A stretch of 64,000 nt of DNA from Amylibacter sp. (GTDB lineage: Bacteria; Pseudomonadota; Alphaproteobacteria; Rhodobacterales; Rhodobacteraceae), in assembly GCA_021775355.1 (NCBI GenBank), contig JAJFHZ010000004.1, forward strand, positions 1 through 64,000. Direction: 5' to 3'. How positions within the stretch are numbered: position 1 is the first letter of the stretch; each line of letters opens with the position of its first letter. Below, piece by piece: positions 56,807 to 64,000 of this stretch. Both the position numbers and the translations under genes were made by a program. The notes beneath the pieces were generated by a model, which worked only from the letters and a program-made list of their open reading frames with translations, had not been told where the DNA came from and ran no database searches.

Positions 56807-59104
56807 ATGAAGAGTAATCCAAATGTTATTCCCGATCATATTATGGGAGATGTATGGCCCTTGGCACAACCGGGAACAGCATTATCTGACTATGGATCTG
56901 CGCGGCTGGATCCAAGCGATCCTGTTGAAATCCGCTCTATGCAGACATTTCGTCTGATCTATACGGTGGGTAAATTCGGGTTAGACGACACTGGTGGACT
57001 GAAGGTGGTGCAGCGTTTTACCAATGATGGTGGCCGCTGGCAGACGACGGACCCGTCCGCGATGAACTATGTTACTGCGGTTGCGTCTAACGGCGTGACG
57101 CTTGATCTTGATATCGAGCGTCTGGGTCACCAACGCCCGTGGGACCGCTCATTATGCGTAACTCTGGTCAAGGGCCACATGCGAAGAGGCGACACAATCG
57201 CGATTACCTTTGGTGATCAGTCGCAGGGCGGACCCGGTTTGAGGATGCAAACTTTTTGTGAAAGCGCCAATGAGTATCGAGTACTGGTCGACGCCTGCGC
57301 AACGCGGCACTATGTACCACTTCACGAACGCCCTGCAGTGTCGGTTGTTCCGGGAAAGCCCGCAAACTGGCGAGCAATCCTGCCGAGCCTGCGGCGTCCG
57401 GGGGCAACTTTTTCGCTGGGCCTGCGAGCGGATGATATCTGGGGGAACCCTTCAGATCAGGCTCAAGGCAAGTTACATCTGCGGGCAACAGGGCCAGTAG
57501 ATGGGCTGCCTGAGATCGTGGAGTTCCCATTGGGAAACCGCTCCCTTAAGATCGGCGGGCTGACCGCAATAATGGAGGGAATAGTTCGTATCGAAGTAGC
57601 GGATGACAAAGGCGCAGTTCTGGTCCGCTCCAACCCTTTAGTTATTCGCCAGAGCCCGCTTGAAGGCTACTGGGGAGATCTTCACGGACAAAGCGGCGAA
57701 ACTGTTGGCATCAACCCCATACGCGAATATTTCGAGTTTGGTCGCGATCTAACCATGCTTGATATCATGGGTCATCAAGCCAATGATTTCCAGATAAAGA
57801 ACGCCTTCTGGGGTCAGATCAACGAAATCACCGCTGAGTTTAATAACGACGGTTCGTTCGTGGCTCTCCCGGGCTATGAGTGGTCGGGTAACACGCCCAC
57901 GGGTGGAGATCACAATGTGTTCTTCCGCAATGAAGGGCGCAAAATACACCGCTCATCCCATGCCTTGTTGACGGACCGATCCGATTGTGGCGATGACGCC
58001 TATACCACCCATGATTTGTTTGAGGCACTTAAGGACGAAGATTGTGTTCTTTACGCTCATATCGGGGGGCGCCCGGCCAACATCGCTCAGGCTGATGGAG
58101 GTGCGCTGCGCACAGCACTTGAGGTGCACTCGGACTGGGGGACATTTGAATGGGTCATGTCCGATAGTTTCGAACTGGGCTACCGACACGGGCTTGTGTG
58201 CAATTCTGATGGTCACAAAGGTCGCCCCGGGGCCAGCCACCCGGGTGCGTCGAGCTTCGGAGCCTTGGGTGGGTTAACGTGTTTCTTAGCGTCCGAGCTG
58301 ACCCGCGACGGGATATTTGATGCAATGCGCCGTCGCCATCATTATGGCACCACCGGAGGACGTCTGCATCTAGATGTTTCTGCCAAATTTGCAAATCCGG
58401 CGCGGCTTTTCCATACGGACCCACGATTAGGAGACAGTACATCTGAATGCGTGCTTGAAGCAATGATGGGAGATATAGTTGAGGTTTCCGACGACACAAT
58501 TGACGTGGCAATTGCTGCCGAAACTCAAACACCCGTCCTGAGCATAGACTTCCTGCGGGGCACCGAGACCGTACACACCGAACGCGCCTATGGTGCCAAT
58601 GATCTAGGCCATCGTTACCGCATCTGTTTTCACGGGGCTGAATATCGCGGTCGCGGGCGGCAGACCACCTGGCGAGGAAACGCCCGCCTGACAGGGGCCA
58701 ATATCACCCAGTTTGAAACGATCAACGCATGGAATCACGACAGGTTGTTGCAGCAATCATCTGGTGATCTCGTCGAGTTTGACCTGCTGACTACCGGTAA
58801 TTTTGTGGGCTTTGATATTTGGCTGAATGATAGCAATGTGGCAGAAATGGATATCATGACTGATCACGTTTCAGGAAAGATAAACTTGACGGACATCGGT
58901 TTGACACCAGTGACATTGGAGGCCGGAGGACTGGATCGCAAGGTCACAATCACACGGCTGCCCGATACGCTGACCAGTTGCAATCTGAGCGCATCGGCTA
59001 CAATCGCGTTAAATGCTAAAGGCGACACCCCAGTATGGGCCCGTGTAATGACAGAAGATGGGCACCTCGCATGGTCAAGCCCGATCTACGCATTTCACGG
59101 TTAG
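56807..59104 (+). CDS. DUF3604 (PHP-like) family protein
   Basis: 765 residues, no signal peptide. The metal-binding PHP-like part starts at about residue 285: GDLHGQS (D291, H293). It continues with HANDFQIK, GYEWSG, the HIGGRPAN histidine and the CNSDGHKG motif. The first 280 and the last 180 residues are beta-rich and unassigned. DUF3604 proteins resemble PHP-type hydrolases; the substrate is unknown. Co-transcription with TctCBA suggests it acts on the imported acid. Confidence 0.85.
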   Translation: MKSNPNVIPDHIMGDVWPLAQPGTALSDYGSARLDPSDPVEIRSMQTFRLIYTVGKFGLDDTGGLKVVQRFTNDGGRWQTTDPSAMNYVTAVASNGVTLDLDIERLGHQRPWDRSLCVTLVKGHMRRGDTIAITFGDQSQGGPGLRMQTFCESANEYRVLVDACATRHYVPLHERPAVSVVPGKPANWRAILPSLRRPGATFSLGLRADDIWGNPSDQAQGKLHLRATGPVDGLPEIVEFPLGNRSLKIGGLTAIMEGIVRIEVADDKGAVLVRSNPLVIRQSPLEGYWGDLHGQSGETVGINPIREYFEFGRDLTMLDIMGHQANDFQIKNAFWGQINEITAEFNNDGSFVALPGYEWSGNTPTGGDHNVFFRNEGRKIHRSSHALLTDRSDCGDDAYTTHDLFEALKDEDCVLYAHIGGRPANIAQADGGALRTALEVHSDWGTFEWVMSDSFELGYRHGLVCNSDGHKGRPGASHPGASSFGALGGLTCFLASELTRDGIFDAMRRRHHYGTTGGRLHLDVSAKFANPARLFHTDPRLGDSTSECVLEAMMGDIVEVSDDTIDVAIAAETQTPVLSIDFLRGTETVHTERAYGANDLGHRYRICFHGAEYRGRGRQTTWRGNARLTGANITQFETINAWNHDRLLQQSSGDLVEFDLLTTGNFVGFDIWLNDSNVAEMDIMTDHVSGKINLTDIGLTPVTLEAGGLDRKVTITRLPDTLTSCNLSASATIALNAKGDTPVWARVMTEDGHLAWSSPIYAFHG

Positions 59105-59165
59105 CTTAACAGTGGGCCAGTGCTCAAAAATCACACCTGAAAACCGTAAACTAAGAGGAACTCAA

Positions 59166-59324
59166 ATGGACGACAATTTACCTGTGTGCGGAAAATGTGA
59201 TGAAAAATTTTCTGATGTTTTAGATGCATTTAGGGCAAATTTTTCACAGAATGGCGCATTCCTCCTGCCTTGTCGTACTGACACCTTCATACTGCCATCC
59301 AGCGCCCAAGCAATCAAATCCTGA
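59166..59324 (+). pseudogene. truncated N-terminus resembling a beta-lactamase-family serine hydrolase
   Basis: 52 residues only, starting at ATG 59166 behind a good GAGGA site. The first half (CGKCDEKFSDVLDAFRANFSQNG) recalls the opening helix of EstB-like serine hydrolases, whose sequence then continues with VDGKPVVDLW; here it breaks off and the rest is unrelated. I read it as a gene remnant, but the match is short. Confidence 0.3.
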
Positions 59325-59559
59325 TTACCAATGACGGCGTGTAGGCGATGACAGCGATTTATTCAGGTGGTTACTGGTAAAACGAAGATCGGCAAGGCTG
59401 TTCTACTTTAAATGGTAACTATGGGCGGAAAGCGGACATTCCTTAAGCTATGGCAGCAGGCATCATAACTGATAATGCAAAGCCAACGTAATAAATGAAG
59501 ATTAACAACAGGTCTGATATTTGCACCGCCAAAGTGAAGTATCACGTTTGATTTTTTAG
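59325..59559. repeat. non-coding stretch with copy 1 of a 24-bp dispersed repeat
   Basis: No gene. The 24-base sequence at 59414-59437 (GGTAACTATGGGCGGAAAGC and GGAC) recurs with one mismatch at 60717-60740 on the same strand. Confidence 0.4.
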
Positions 59560-59775
59560 CTATTTATACTCGGCCCGGCGATCACCAAATTCACGCACAC
59601 GTTTACGCCACGCTTTGTAACTGCCAGTTTTCAGTGTATCGCGCATGAGCGTTTTTACATGCTTTTCGCTGATACCATATTCACGCTCTATATCGGCAAA
59701 GCTGACATGATCAGACAATGCCATTTGAACGATATCGCTTATATGTTCGGGATCAAATTTAGGGGCTTGTGTCAT
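59560..59775 (-). CDS. TIGR03643 family protein
   Basis: 71 residues from ATG 59775; a start at 59811 would add 12 residues with no ribosome site. The protein matches the small HTH-like family TIGR03643: FDPEHISDIVQMALSDHVSF, then a REYGISEKHVKTLMR helix pair and a KAWRKRVREF tail. Function unknown; the helix-turn-helix form suggests DNA binding. It follows a CIA30-family gene on the opposite end, with no clear operon. Confidence 0.8.
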   Translation of the reverse strand: MTQAPKFDPEHISDIVQMALSDHVSFADIEREYGISEKHVKTLMRDTLKTGSYKAWRKRVREFGDRRAEYK

Positions 59776-59816
59776 ATGGGTCGAACCTTGGTGTGAAGAT
59801 TTAGTCGGCAAGCGGT

Positions 59817-60377
59817 TTAGTCACGGTAAAGTTGAATGGCCGATACAGCGACCTCGGCGTGAAATTCTCGGCCAATTGCAAGAACGCCTATCCGTCTGAG
59901 TTGCGCGGGATCAAACACAACATCAATCTTATGGGCTACGAAATCCGAAAATGGGATATGAAGAGTTTGCCAATCAGAGCTTGCTGTGAACTCTGTTCGA
60001 AAGGATTGCCAAGGGCGGGCCAATTGATCTGTACGCAAACGGATATCGTAACGTTGATCATTGCCCTTAACGGTCATTGCAATGCCATCCCAAGTGCTGA
60101 CATCCACGCTTGATCCATCTGGCATTAGGTTAAATGCCATCTGGATAAAACCACCATTATTTTCAAGGGACACATCACCGCGCAACACAGTAGCCATTTT
60201 GCCATCTATGGTCGCTTGGTCAATGTCCCCGTTTGAAACGCCACCCATCACCTGATCTGCGACATATTCCCAATTTAGATTAAGATTTTTCATTAAAGCA
60301 TCGTCTCCTGCCTGAGTTGGTATGGCAAACAAAGCCATAGAAATAAATGGTATGATCGAACACATTAACTTGTGCAT
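59817..60377 (-). CDS. exported CIA30-family protein
   Basis: 186 residues. Signal peptide (about 1-22). The mature part has the CIA30 carbohydrate-binding-like beta sandwich: WEYVADQVMGGVSNG, then LENNGGFIQMAFNL, and a WDGIAMTVKGN strand, with QLRRIGVLAIG near the end. Related domains occur in complex I assembly factors and in stand-alone bacterial proteins. Its periplasmic form has no known function. Confidence 0.78.
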   Translation of the reverse strand: MHKLMCSIIPFISMALFAIPTQAGDDALMKNLNLNWEYVADQVMGGVSNGDIDQATIDGKMATVLRGDVSLENNGGFIQMAFNLMPDGSSVDVSTWDGIAMTVKGNDQRYDIRLRTDQLARPWQSFRTEFTASSDWQTLHIPFSDFVAHKIDVVFDPAQLRRIGVLAIGREFHAEVAVSAIQLYRD

Positions 60378-60967
60378 GGGTTATAATTTCAGCTCCATCT
60401 GAGACGCCTTTTCAGGCGTTGCTTTCTTACGGATTTTCCGAAGTTTTTGACGGACTTTACTGTTACTTTCTGAGTAGTAATTTATCAACTGCTACATTCT
60501 GTGCATAGAAATAAATATAGCCCCTGTTTATTAACACACCAATTTACGTGCTTAATTATTAAAAAGCTGAGCTTGGGTCCCTGGAATTCATCAATGGATA
60601 AAAAGAGCATTAAGCTGGACAATGTATGAATGACTGCTTCGTCGGCATTGCTGAAATTGGTTTTCCATAGAACATCCTTTGCTAGCCAATGTCGGCAAAG
60701 GGCCGTAAGCAGACTTGGTAACTATGGGCGGGAAGCGGACGTTTGCTGCAATTCCGAGGTATACTGCAAGCCTAACCCGAAGCAGTCGTTCACTGGATTT
60801 AGGCAAGCTTAACAACCAAACAACATAAAATTTACGAAGCGGCAGTTCTGAAAAATAGTTACGCAATAACAAGTGTCAGTCGCGCTCAGTCCCCCGTTGC
60901 AAAAGAAAACTGGATACATGCCAAGTGATATAGACCCATGTCGTACACCTTAATACATGAGAAATTC
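60378..60967. other. 590-bp region without a gene, with copy 2 of the dispersed repeat
   Basis: No gene with family-like features. The dispersed 24-bp repeat copy 2 is at 60717-60740. The small frames here read as decayed sequence of a type I associate with intergenic debris; I found no terminator with a T run. Confidence 0.4.
60717..60740 (+). repeat. 24-bp dispersed repeat, second copy
   Basis: One mismatch to 59414-59437. Both lie between genes on the same strand, 1303 bases apart, and flank the TIGR03643 and CIA30 genes. Confidence 0.45.
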
Positions 60968-62335
60968 TCACATAAATAACCCTTGGGTGTTTTTCAAATT
61001 TTCTATATTTTGCAAATTGTTATATAAATCTACTGGGTCTGCAATCGTATCTGCATAATGAACACAAGACATAAATTTATCGCGCAACATTTTTTCCGAC
61101 ATGGGTTTTGAAGCAGCACCGACTGGTGCACCAACAAAACCAGAATGATGCTCTCCATCCCGTGTCACCAGTTCAACACTTGCCCATTCCGGACAAATTA
61201 TCTCCTTCTCATTATGACTTTCAGGAATGGCGCCCACACGCATTTCTATCTTCCCAAGGAGCGCTTGAATATCAACATTCATTATTACGTCATGGCTCAA
61301 ATGTTCCAAGGTGATATCTCCATATTGAAGGATTGTCGCTATTGCAAATTCGAGACTGAACTGAGCTTCTACACTTGTTTTTGGGCGATTATAGGTAAGA
61401 TTTGAGGCGACGACTGATGGGACTGTGCATATAATAGACGCGACATTTTTTGCATGCAGATTGTTTGAAATCATTATCTGTTTCGTTGCATCAGCTGCTG
61501 AATGACTCGCGTAACAAACTGGGTATTTCTTTATATCTATTCCAGGATGCAATAGGTTAAAGTTTTTTCCAAGATTATTAATCGCTGTTTCATCAAAAAT
61601 CATATCATTGAGAACAGAAACAATCCCGTTTTGGTCTTCAAATACATCAAGAGGACCTGTGGCTCCTTTCATTGCCAAGAGCACAGCTACCACACCGCTT
61701 TCAGCAGCGCGGCCACAGTAATAGTGTTTCGCCGCAGTTCCACGGACGGCTCTGGTTGCGCCTGCGCCAGCTGCGGCCAGCGCCAGTGCATGAGCAGTTA
61801 TCTCTGGGTTAAGGTTTGCAACGCTTGCCGCTCCCGCGGCACTCCCAATGGCGCCAAGTACTGATGTGGTCCACCACCCTTTGTCGTAAATGGTATTGGA
61901 CAGAGCTTTGCCAACCGCAAATTCAACCTCGAGACCTGCTATAAAACCACGCAAGATGTCTGCGCCAGTTGCCTCTCTTTGTTGCGCCATCGCCAACACA
62001 GCAGGAAAAACGACTGCTGAACCATGAACAATACCAGCGTAACAATTATCGTCAAAATCAAGAGCGTGCGCTGCCGTCCCATTAGCAAAGGCCGCTCCTG
62101 CAGCGTTTGAAGAGTTTGTATGACCCACAATACTACACGGACCATGAGCATAGCTTTCCATGGCCATATCATAAAACATTTTTGCAGACTTAGTAGATGC
62201 ACCAGCAAGGGTTACCCCGCAAACATCAATAAGACAGCGTTTTGCGATATCTATGACGTCATTAGGAACTGTATCAAGGCTTAGCCCCGACACACCATGC
62301 GCAAGCCGTTGTACAACTGTATGTTTTGACGTCAT
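60968..62335 (-). CDS. MmgE/PrpD family protein
   Basis: 455 residues. The all-helical N-terminal domain has the ALDFDDNCYAGIVHGSAVVFPAVLA block and RGTAAKHYYCGRAAESGVVA. The smaller C-terminal domain follows (about 270-400, RPKTSVEAQFSLEFAIA). The family includes 2-methylcitrate dehydratase and cis-aconitate decarboxylase; no prpB/prpC is nearby, so the activity is open. It lies upstream of no gene on its strand but follows the ureohydrolase by 62 bases, so both may form one minus-strand transcript. Confidence 0.85.
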   Translation of the reverse strand: MTSKHTVVQRLAHGVSGLSLDTVPNDVIDIAKRCLIDVCGVTLAGASTKSAKMFYDMAMESYAHGPCSIVGHTNSSNAAGAAFANGTAAHALDFDDNCYAGIVHGSAVVFPAVLAMAQQREATGADILRGFIAGLEVEFAVGKALSNTIYDKGWWTTSVLGAIGSAAGAASVANLNPEITAHALALAAAGAGATRAVRGTAAKHYYCGRAAESGVVAVLLAMKGATGPLDVFEDQNGIVSVLNDMIFDETAINNLGKNFNLLHPGIDIKKYPVCYASHSAADATKQIMISNNLHAKNVASIICTVPSVVASNLTYNRPKTSVEAQFSLEFAIATILQYGDITLEHLSHDVIMNVDIQALLGKIEMRVGAIPESHNEKEIICPEWASVELVTRDGEHHSGFVGAPVGAASKPMSEKMLRDKFMSCVHYADTIADPVDLYNNLQNIENLKNTQGLFM

Positions 62336-62397
62336 CGCAAGTCCATTTTCGTGGTAATTTCAAATTGTAGTTTCTTAAGTCCTCTCGCGAAAGTACA

Positions 62398-63357
62398 TTA
62401 TTTCTTATCAAAATATCCTGCTCTCACGGCCGTTCCTATGAGATTGCAAATAAACCTGCCAGCGGTGATAGCGGTGATGCCATTTACATCTCGGTCAGGT
62501 GTTATTTCCACAATATCCATACCTACCACATTCCCTTTTTTGACCAATCCCTGGATCAGCGTTCGCATTTGCGCATAATTAACGCCGCCTGGCGCAGGCC
62601 CGGCAACAGCTGGCATAATCGTTGGGTCAACACCATCAGCATCAATTGTAAGATAATAATCACCACCATCTGGTATGCGGTCCAGAATGGCTTTCATGCC
62701 GATTTCCTGAAGCTCGACATCTGGAATAAGGTGAGAACCATATGCAAGCGCCGCCTCAACCTCTTCAGGTCTTCCGCTGCCAGCTGAACGTAATCCAATT
62801 TGGTATATGTCTTCTATGTGATCCATCTCAGAAGCTCGGCGAATAACGCTAGACAAACCATAGGTAACATTATGAAACACATCACGCCAATCAACATGGG
62901 CATCTACCTGAACCAGAGTGATTGGGTCGCGCCCTTCAAAGGCTCTAAACACCGGAATTGGCACGGCATGATCACCGCCCAAAATAATTGGTAAAGCGCC
63001 TGCTGCCAGAATTTTACGCACTGCCAGCTCTGAGCGGTCATGATTGCCTGCAACGTCTTTGGCGTTCCCAATAACATCGCCACAATCAACAACTTTTATA
63101 TCGCGCCCGTCAAGAAGCGTGCCTCCAATATCAAAGTCGTAGCGGTCAAGTCCACGAAGCGCGCGTTCACAATGTCGTCTTATATGGGTGGGCGCATTCG
63201 ATTGATCATTGCTTGCCTCCCCCATGGAATAAGGATCGCCAAAGGGAATACCTAAAATGGCGATATCTGCCTCAAGCGCGTCAAGGTTTGTTACGATTGG
63301 GAAATCATGAAAACTTTGAAACTCCCGTTTTGGTGGTGCCATGAGAGATGATGTCAT
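62398..63357 (-). CDS. ureohydrolase (agmatinase/guanidinobutyrase-like)
   Basis: 319 residues of the arginase/agmatinase fold. All six manganese ligands are in place: H130 in GGDHA, D152, H154 and D156 in DAHVD, and D239 and D241 in TIDADGVDP. The C-terminal GVNYAQMRTLI and the MDIVEITPDRD blocks agree. It cleaves urea from a guanidino compound; agmatine, guanidinobutyrate or another one cannot be told apart. A LysR gene is divergent from it across 180 bases, a usual arrangement for a specific regulator. Confidence 0.88.
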   Translation of the reverse strand: MTSSLMAPPKREFQSFHDFPIVTNLDALEADIAILGIPFGDPYSMGEASNDQSNAPTHIRRHCERALRGLDRYDFDIGGTLLDGRDIKVVDCGDVIGNAKDVAGNHDRSELAVRKILAAGALPIILGGDHAVPIPVFRAFEGRDPITLVQVDAHVDWRDVFHNVTYGLSSVIRRASEMDHIEDIYQIGLRSAGSGRPEEVEAALAYGSHLIPDVELQEIGMKAILDRIPDGGDYYLTIDADGVDPTIMPAVAGPAPGGVNYAQMRTLIQGLVKKGNVVGMDIVEITPDRDVNGITAITAGRFICNLIGTAVRAGYFDKK

Positions 63358-63537
63358 ATTTTTCTTTCAGTCCAATATGCCGATTGCGTATAAACTAAGC
63401 GATTTAACTCAAATTTTTCCGCAAATACTAGCGATTATATTTCGTATAAAAGTGCGTTCACTTATGAGCTTTTTATAGAAGTTTCAAACAGGTTTGCACT
63501 GTAGACAAGCAAAGTTAAGTTGACTAATAATGCAAGT
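63358..63537. promoter_or_regulatory. divergent promoter region of ureohydrolase and LysR genes
   Basis: 180 bases, AT-rich. Both start codons face outwards, so a LysR-type binding site is expected here; several T-N11-A matches exist but none stands out. Confidence 0.4.
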
Positions 63538-64000
63538 ATGATTGAAAGCCCCGGAAAAATTGGTCGACAGCAGTTACAAAATGCAGACATTCAAAGCTTG
63601 AAGTTTTTCAAGGCCGTTGTTGAGTGCGGTGGATTATCCTCGGCGGCAGAAAAAATATCTTTAGATATCTCAACTATCAGTCGGAGGCTTAAAGATCTTG
63701 AAATCCGAATGGGCATGCGCTTGTGCAATCGGGGACGGAGTGGCTTTTCACTTACGGAAGAAGGAGAAGCAATTTACGAGATAGTCAATAAATTGCTCCA
63801 GTCGCTCGAAGAGACAGAAGATAGCATTGGACAAGTACGACAACGCTCTGCGAGTCAATTACGTATCGGTGCTGTAAATCATGTTTTAACAAACCCGGAT
63901 ATCCGATTTGATGTGATTATACGCCGTATCTACAGTAAAGCGCCTGATCTTAATGTCAGTTATAATGTGATGACATCGTCTGAAATATGCCGTGCGGTGT
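63538..64000 (+). CDS. LysR family transcriptional regulator, N-terminal part (cut by window edge)
   Basis: 154 residues are visible before the window ends. The N-terminal winged helix lies at about 18-80: SLKFFKAVVECGGLSSAAEKISLDISTISRRLKDLE, read in parts, followed by GFSLTEEGEAIYE. The linker helix and the start of the substrate domain (SQLRIGAV) follow. ATG 63538 gives about 17 extra residues before the usual start. It is divergent from the ureohydrolase gene and likely controls the ureohydrolase-MmgE pair. Confidence 0.9.
   Translation, partial: MIESPGKIGRQQLQNADIQSLKFFKAVVECGGLSSAAEKISLDISTISRRLKDLEIRMGMRLCNRGRSGFSLTEEGEAIYEIVNKLLQSLEETEDSIGQVRQRSASQLRIGAVNHVLTNPDIRFDVIIRRIYSKAPDLNVSYNVMTSSEICRAV

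Overview
The window looks like a chromosomal segment of a marine alphaproteobacterium of the Rhodobacterales (Roseobacter-type). The grounds are the sdhCDAB / mdh / sucCD / sucAB / lpdA TCA block with an mcl2-like malyl-CoA thioesterase inside it, a TIGR02300 (FYDLN) protein, an NnrU protein, DUF1737 and TIGR03643 proteins, and Hint-domain and DUF2339 proteins. GC content looks moderate. All assignments come from reading translated sequence; no database search was run.

Layout. 1-13.1 kb: a Tad-pilus-type protein (cut by the window edge), a hydroxyisobutyrate-dehydrogenase-like enzyme, Mn-type pyrophosphatase, an acyltransferase, an aldo/keto reductase, a DUF2233 protein, a DUF1989 protein, an FAD-binding dehydrogenase, a large DUF2339 membrane protein and a Hint protein. 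13.1-33.5 kb: the TCA block. The sdhC-sdhD-sdhA-[FkbM methyltransferase-two lipoproteins]-sdhB operon and the mcl2-nnrU-DUF1737 operon run on the minus strand. The mdh-[glycosyltransferase] and sucC-[two secreted proteins-methyltransferase]-sucD-sucA-sucB-[small membrane protein-VOC]-lpdA clusters run on the plus strand. 33.6-38.95 kb: an orphan ABC transmembrane protein, a GntR regulator, a YgjP-like metalloprotease, the FYDLN protein, a VWA protein with five 86-residue repeats, and tRNA-Ala(GGC).

38.95-64 kb is accessory in character. It holds a two-gene creatinase-like/Asp-Glu-racemase cassette, a LysE exporter, an EmrAB-like efflux pair, an SDR, and a small integrative element (integrase, prim-pol/helicase, two unknown proteins, excisionase-like HTH; about 47.0-52.6 kb). 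These are followed by a GntR/UTRA-controlled tripartite tricarboxylate transporter (TctCBA) with a DUF3604 protein, TIGR03643 and CIA30 proteins, an MmgE/PrpD protein, a ureohydrolase and the start of a LysR regulator.

The most informative regulatory signal is a perfect GTGATCAC palindrome. It occurs as a pair spaced 21 bp centre to centre upstream of sdhC, again as a pair with the same 21 bp spacing upstream of sucC, and once (extended to 12 bp) just before the GntR gene at 34.8-35.5 kb. This suggests an autoregulated GntR factor that controls both TCA operons. The other main candidates for something new are the compact prim-pol element with its two unrecognised proteins, and the repeated placement of glycan- or surface-type enzymes inside TCA operons.
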